Positions 3,852 to 5,663 of a stretch of DNA of 5,663 bases are shown here, piece after piece; position 1 is the stretch's first letter, and every line of letters starts with the position of its first letter. The position numbers and the translations under genes are program-made. The stretch is from an uncultured Oscillospiraceae bacterium. GTDB lineage: Bacteria; Bacillota; Clostridia; Oscillospirales; Oscillospiraceae. The stretch covers positions 1-5,663 of the forward strand of contig CAKTKX010000099.1 in assembly GCA_934572365.1 (NCBI GenBank), read 5' to 3'. Under the pieces are notes generated by a model. It saw only the letters and a list, made by a program, of their open reading frames with translations. It searched no databases and was not told where the DNA came from.

Positions 3852-5663
3852 ATGGCAAACGAAAAAAGACCCAGGAGGCGCAAGAAGCTCCGGCAGGAGT
3901 GGAATCCCCACTGGTCGCTGAAGCTGCTGTATATGATTTTCTCCGTAGCCGGTTCCGTGCTGAAAATTGCCCTCGGCGCGGCGGCGACGGTTCTTCTGAT
4001 CGTTCTGATCTGCGGTACGGTCTTCGTCGGCACCCTGGGAGACTATTTGCAGGAGGACATTCTGACAGAGGCCGCCGACTGGTCTCTGGACGATTATGAC
4101 CTGGAGCAGACCTCCTTTATCTATTATGTGGACAACCACGGCGATATCCAGCTGTTACAGCAGATTTATACCACCACCGACCGCCAGTGGGCGTCCATTG
4201 ACGAAATTCCCGAAGACCTGATCCACGCCGCCGTGGCCATCGAGGATAAGCGGTTCTATGAGCATCAGGGCGTGGACTGGATCACCACCATGAAGGCCTG
4301 CCTGAATATGTTCTTCGGCGGCGACGAGCAGTTCGGCGGCTCCACCATCACCCAGCAGTTCATCAAGAACCACACCGGTGAAAAAAGCGTCACCGTTCAG
4401 CGAAAGGTCATGGAGATTTTTCGGGCGCAGATTTTCGAGCGGGAATACGACAAAGACCTGATCATGGAGTATTACCTCAACGAGATTTACCTGGGGCGTG
4501 GCTGCTACGGCGTCAAGAGCGCCGCGGCGGAGTATTTCGGCAAGGAGCTTCAGAATCTGACCACTGCCGAGTGCGCCAGCCTGATCAGTATTACCAATAA
4601 CCCATCCCTGTTCAACCCCTATTCCGAGAGCGTGTATATGTACAAGGGCGAGGAGCGGGACGGCGCTGCCCGAAACCGCTACCGTCAGCTGAACGTTCTG
4701 AGCGAAATGCTGGATCAGGGCTACCTGACCCAGGAGGAATACGATGTGGCCGTAGCCCAGGAGATGGTGTTCAAAGAGGGCATCGACGACGCCGACCGCT
4801 GGACGGTGTGCGACAACTGCGGCTATGAGAACACCCGCAGCCACTTTACCGGCGAGGGAGATACCTGCTACTGCCCCCAGTGTGGCGAGCAGGTGGCGGT
4901 CAGCACGGACGCTTCCCAGCATATCTATTCCTGGTTCGTGGATGCCGTGATCGTGGATTTTGCCAGCTATCTTGCGGAGCAGGACGGCAAGGTCTGGGAC
5001 AACTTAAGCACCAACGACCAGAGCATCTATCTTAACCGCATCCAGAAGGGCGGCTACCATATTTATACCACCCTGGACATGGACGTGCAGAAGCAGGTGG
5101 ACGCGGTCTACACCGATCTGAGCAACATTCCCACCACCCGCAGCGAGCAGCAGCTCCAGTCCGCCATTGTGGTCATCAACAACGAGACGGGGGACGTGGT
5201 TGCCCTGTCCGGCGGCGTGGGGGAGAAGACCACCTTCCTGGCCTACAACAAGGCCACCCAGGCAAAGCTCCAGACCGGTTCCTCCCAGAAGCCCATTTCC
5301 GTTTATGCCCCTGCCTTCGAGTCCGGCAAGGTCACCCCGGCGTCGGTGATGAAGGATCTGCCCATGACCTATATTGACGGCAACAACTGGCCGAAAAACG
5401 ACAACCGGCAGTACCAGTATGCAAGAACCGTCTATCAGGGCATCGTCTCCTCCGTCAACACCGTTTCCGCCCGGACGCTGGATACCATCGGCGCGGATTA
5501 CGGCTACAGCTTCGCCAAATATAACTTTGGGCAAGCTTCCCTGACGGATAATTACCCCCTGCCCAACGGGCAGAGCCTGTCCGACGTGGGTCTGGCGCCT
5601 CTGGCGCTGGGCGCGCTGACGGTGGGTTCCACCGTGCGGGAAATGTCTGCCGCCTACGCGACC
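3852..5663 (+). CDS. Class A penicillin-binding protein (GT51 + transpeptidase), 3' partial, with a zinc-ribbon-like insert
   Basis: The first 604 residues of a bifunctional peptidoglycan synthase that polymerises lipid II and cross-links stem peptides outside the membrane. A basic cytoplasmic tail (KRPRRRKKLR) precedes a signal-anchor helix (about 37-60). The GT51 domain (about 105-300) has EDKRFYEHQGVDW (catalytic Glu131), GGSTITQQFIKN (162-173), RKVMEIF (second Glu, 188) and EYYLNEIYLGRGCYGV (206-221). The transpeptidase domain starts near 435 (AIVVINNETGDVVAL) with the SxxK motif GSSQKP (Ser477, Lys480) and SVN (534-536). The KTG motif lies past the window edge. Between the domains, Cys320-x2-Cys323 and Cys341-x2-Cys344 make a zinc-ribbon-like insert, with an extra Cys339; this is unusual for a PBP. 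The ATG is fixed by GGAGGT. The gene is divergent from the BofC-like gene and has an extended -10 promoter. Confidence 0.95.
   Translation, partial: MANEKRPRRRKKLRQEWNPHWSLKLLYMIFSVAGSVLKIALGAAATVLLIVLICGTVFVGTLGDYLQEDILTEAADWSLDDYDLEQTSFIYYVDNHGDIQLLQQIYTTTDRQWASIDEIPEDLIHAAVAIEDKRFYEHQGVDWITTMKACLNMFFGGDEQFGGSTITQQFIKNHTGEKSVTVQRKVMEIFRAQIFEREYDKDLIMEYYLNEIYLGRGCYGVKSAAAEYFGKELQNLTTAECASLISITNNPSLFNPYSESVYMYKGEERDGAARNRYRQLNVLSEMLDQGYLTQEEYDVAVAQEMVFKEGIDDADRWTVCDNCGYENTRSHFTGEGDTCYCPQCGEQVAVSTDASQHIYSWFVDAVIVDFASYLAEQDGKVWDNLSTNDQSIYLNRIQKGGYHIYTTLDMDVQKQVDAVYTDLSNIPTTRSEQQLQSAIVVINNETGDVVALSGGVGEKTTFLAYNKATQAKLQTGSSQKPISVYAPAFESGKVTPASVMKDLPMTYIDGNNWPKNDNRQYQYARTVYQGIVSSVNTVSARTLDTIGADYGYSFAKYNFGQASLTDNYPLPNGQSLSDVGLAPLALGALTVGSTVREMSAAYAT

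Noticed and set aside
4155..4922. A 255-codon minus-strand frame opposite the PBP gene
   Set aside because: It lies fully antisense to the GT51 catalytic motifs, has no ribosome site, and its composition is typical of a shadow frame.
5004..5534. A 176-codon minus-strand frame at the right end
   Set aside because: Antisense to the conserved transpeptidase domain with its SxxK and SxN motifs; Gly/Val-rich shadow.

Overview
The window looks like a chromosomal segment of a Clostridia-type Firmicute, probably of the Oscillospiraceae (Ruminococcaceae) kind. The reasons are strong AGGAGG ribosome sites, sigma-A promoters close to consensus, GC-rich third codon positions, and typical Firmicute proteins: a DUF1292/UPF0473 protein, a BofC-like protein, a membrane-anchored PrsA/SurA-like foldase and a class A penicillin-binding protein. 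The BofC-like protein hints at a spore-forming lineage. The taxonomy is inferred from gene content only. I see no mobile element, CRISPR array, tRNA or rRNA.

Layout. Positions 1-213 (+) hold the 3' end of a Na/phosphate cotransporter-family gene with a PhoU-like tail. It ends at a strong hairpin terminator (219-253) that also suits the convergent neighbour. Four protein genes and one RNA gene then lie on the minus strand. In their direction of transcription they are a short BofC-like protein (3673-3452), a DUF1292 protein with a TTG start (3363-3085), a structured RNA that I assign to 6S RNA (about 3074-2848), a 535-residue membrane-anchored parvulin-type foldase (2610-1003), and an HD-domain phosphohydrolase-like protein (866-288). 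The plus strand takes over at 3852 with a class A PBP that runs off the right edge, so 604 codons are visible.

Transcription units. Clear sigma-A promoters precede the DUF1292 gene (TTGATT-N17-TAGAAT), the foldase gene (TTGAAA-N17-TATAAT) and the HD gene (TTGACA-N17-TAGAAT). The PBP gene has an extended -10 promoter. Terminators follow the Na/Pi gene, the foldase gene and the 6S-like RNA. The RNA has no convincing promoter of its own and begins about 10 nt after the DUF1292 stop, so it may be cut from the DUF1292 transcript.

Functions. The foldase and the PBP both act outside the membrane, one helping exported proteins fold and the other building peptidoglycan. The 6S-like RNA would act on the RNA polymerase holoenzyme.

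Most interesting observations: (1) the well-supported 6S-like RNA directly behind the DUF1292 gene; (2) a CxxC...CxxC zinc-ribbon-like insertion between the glycosyltransferase and transpeptidase domains of the PBP; (3) a degenerate parvulin-like copy in front of the intact one in the foldase, recalling SurA; (4) a BofC reduced to little more than its C-terminal domain.
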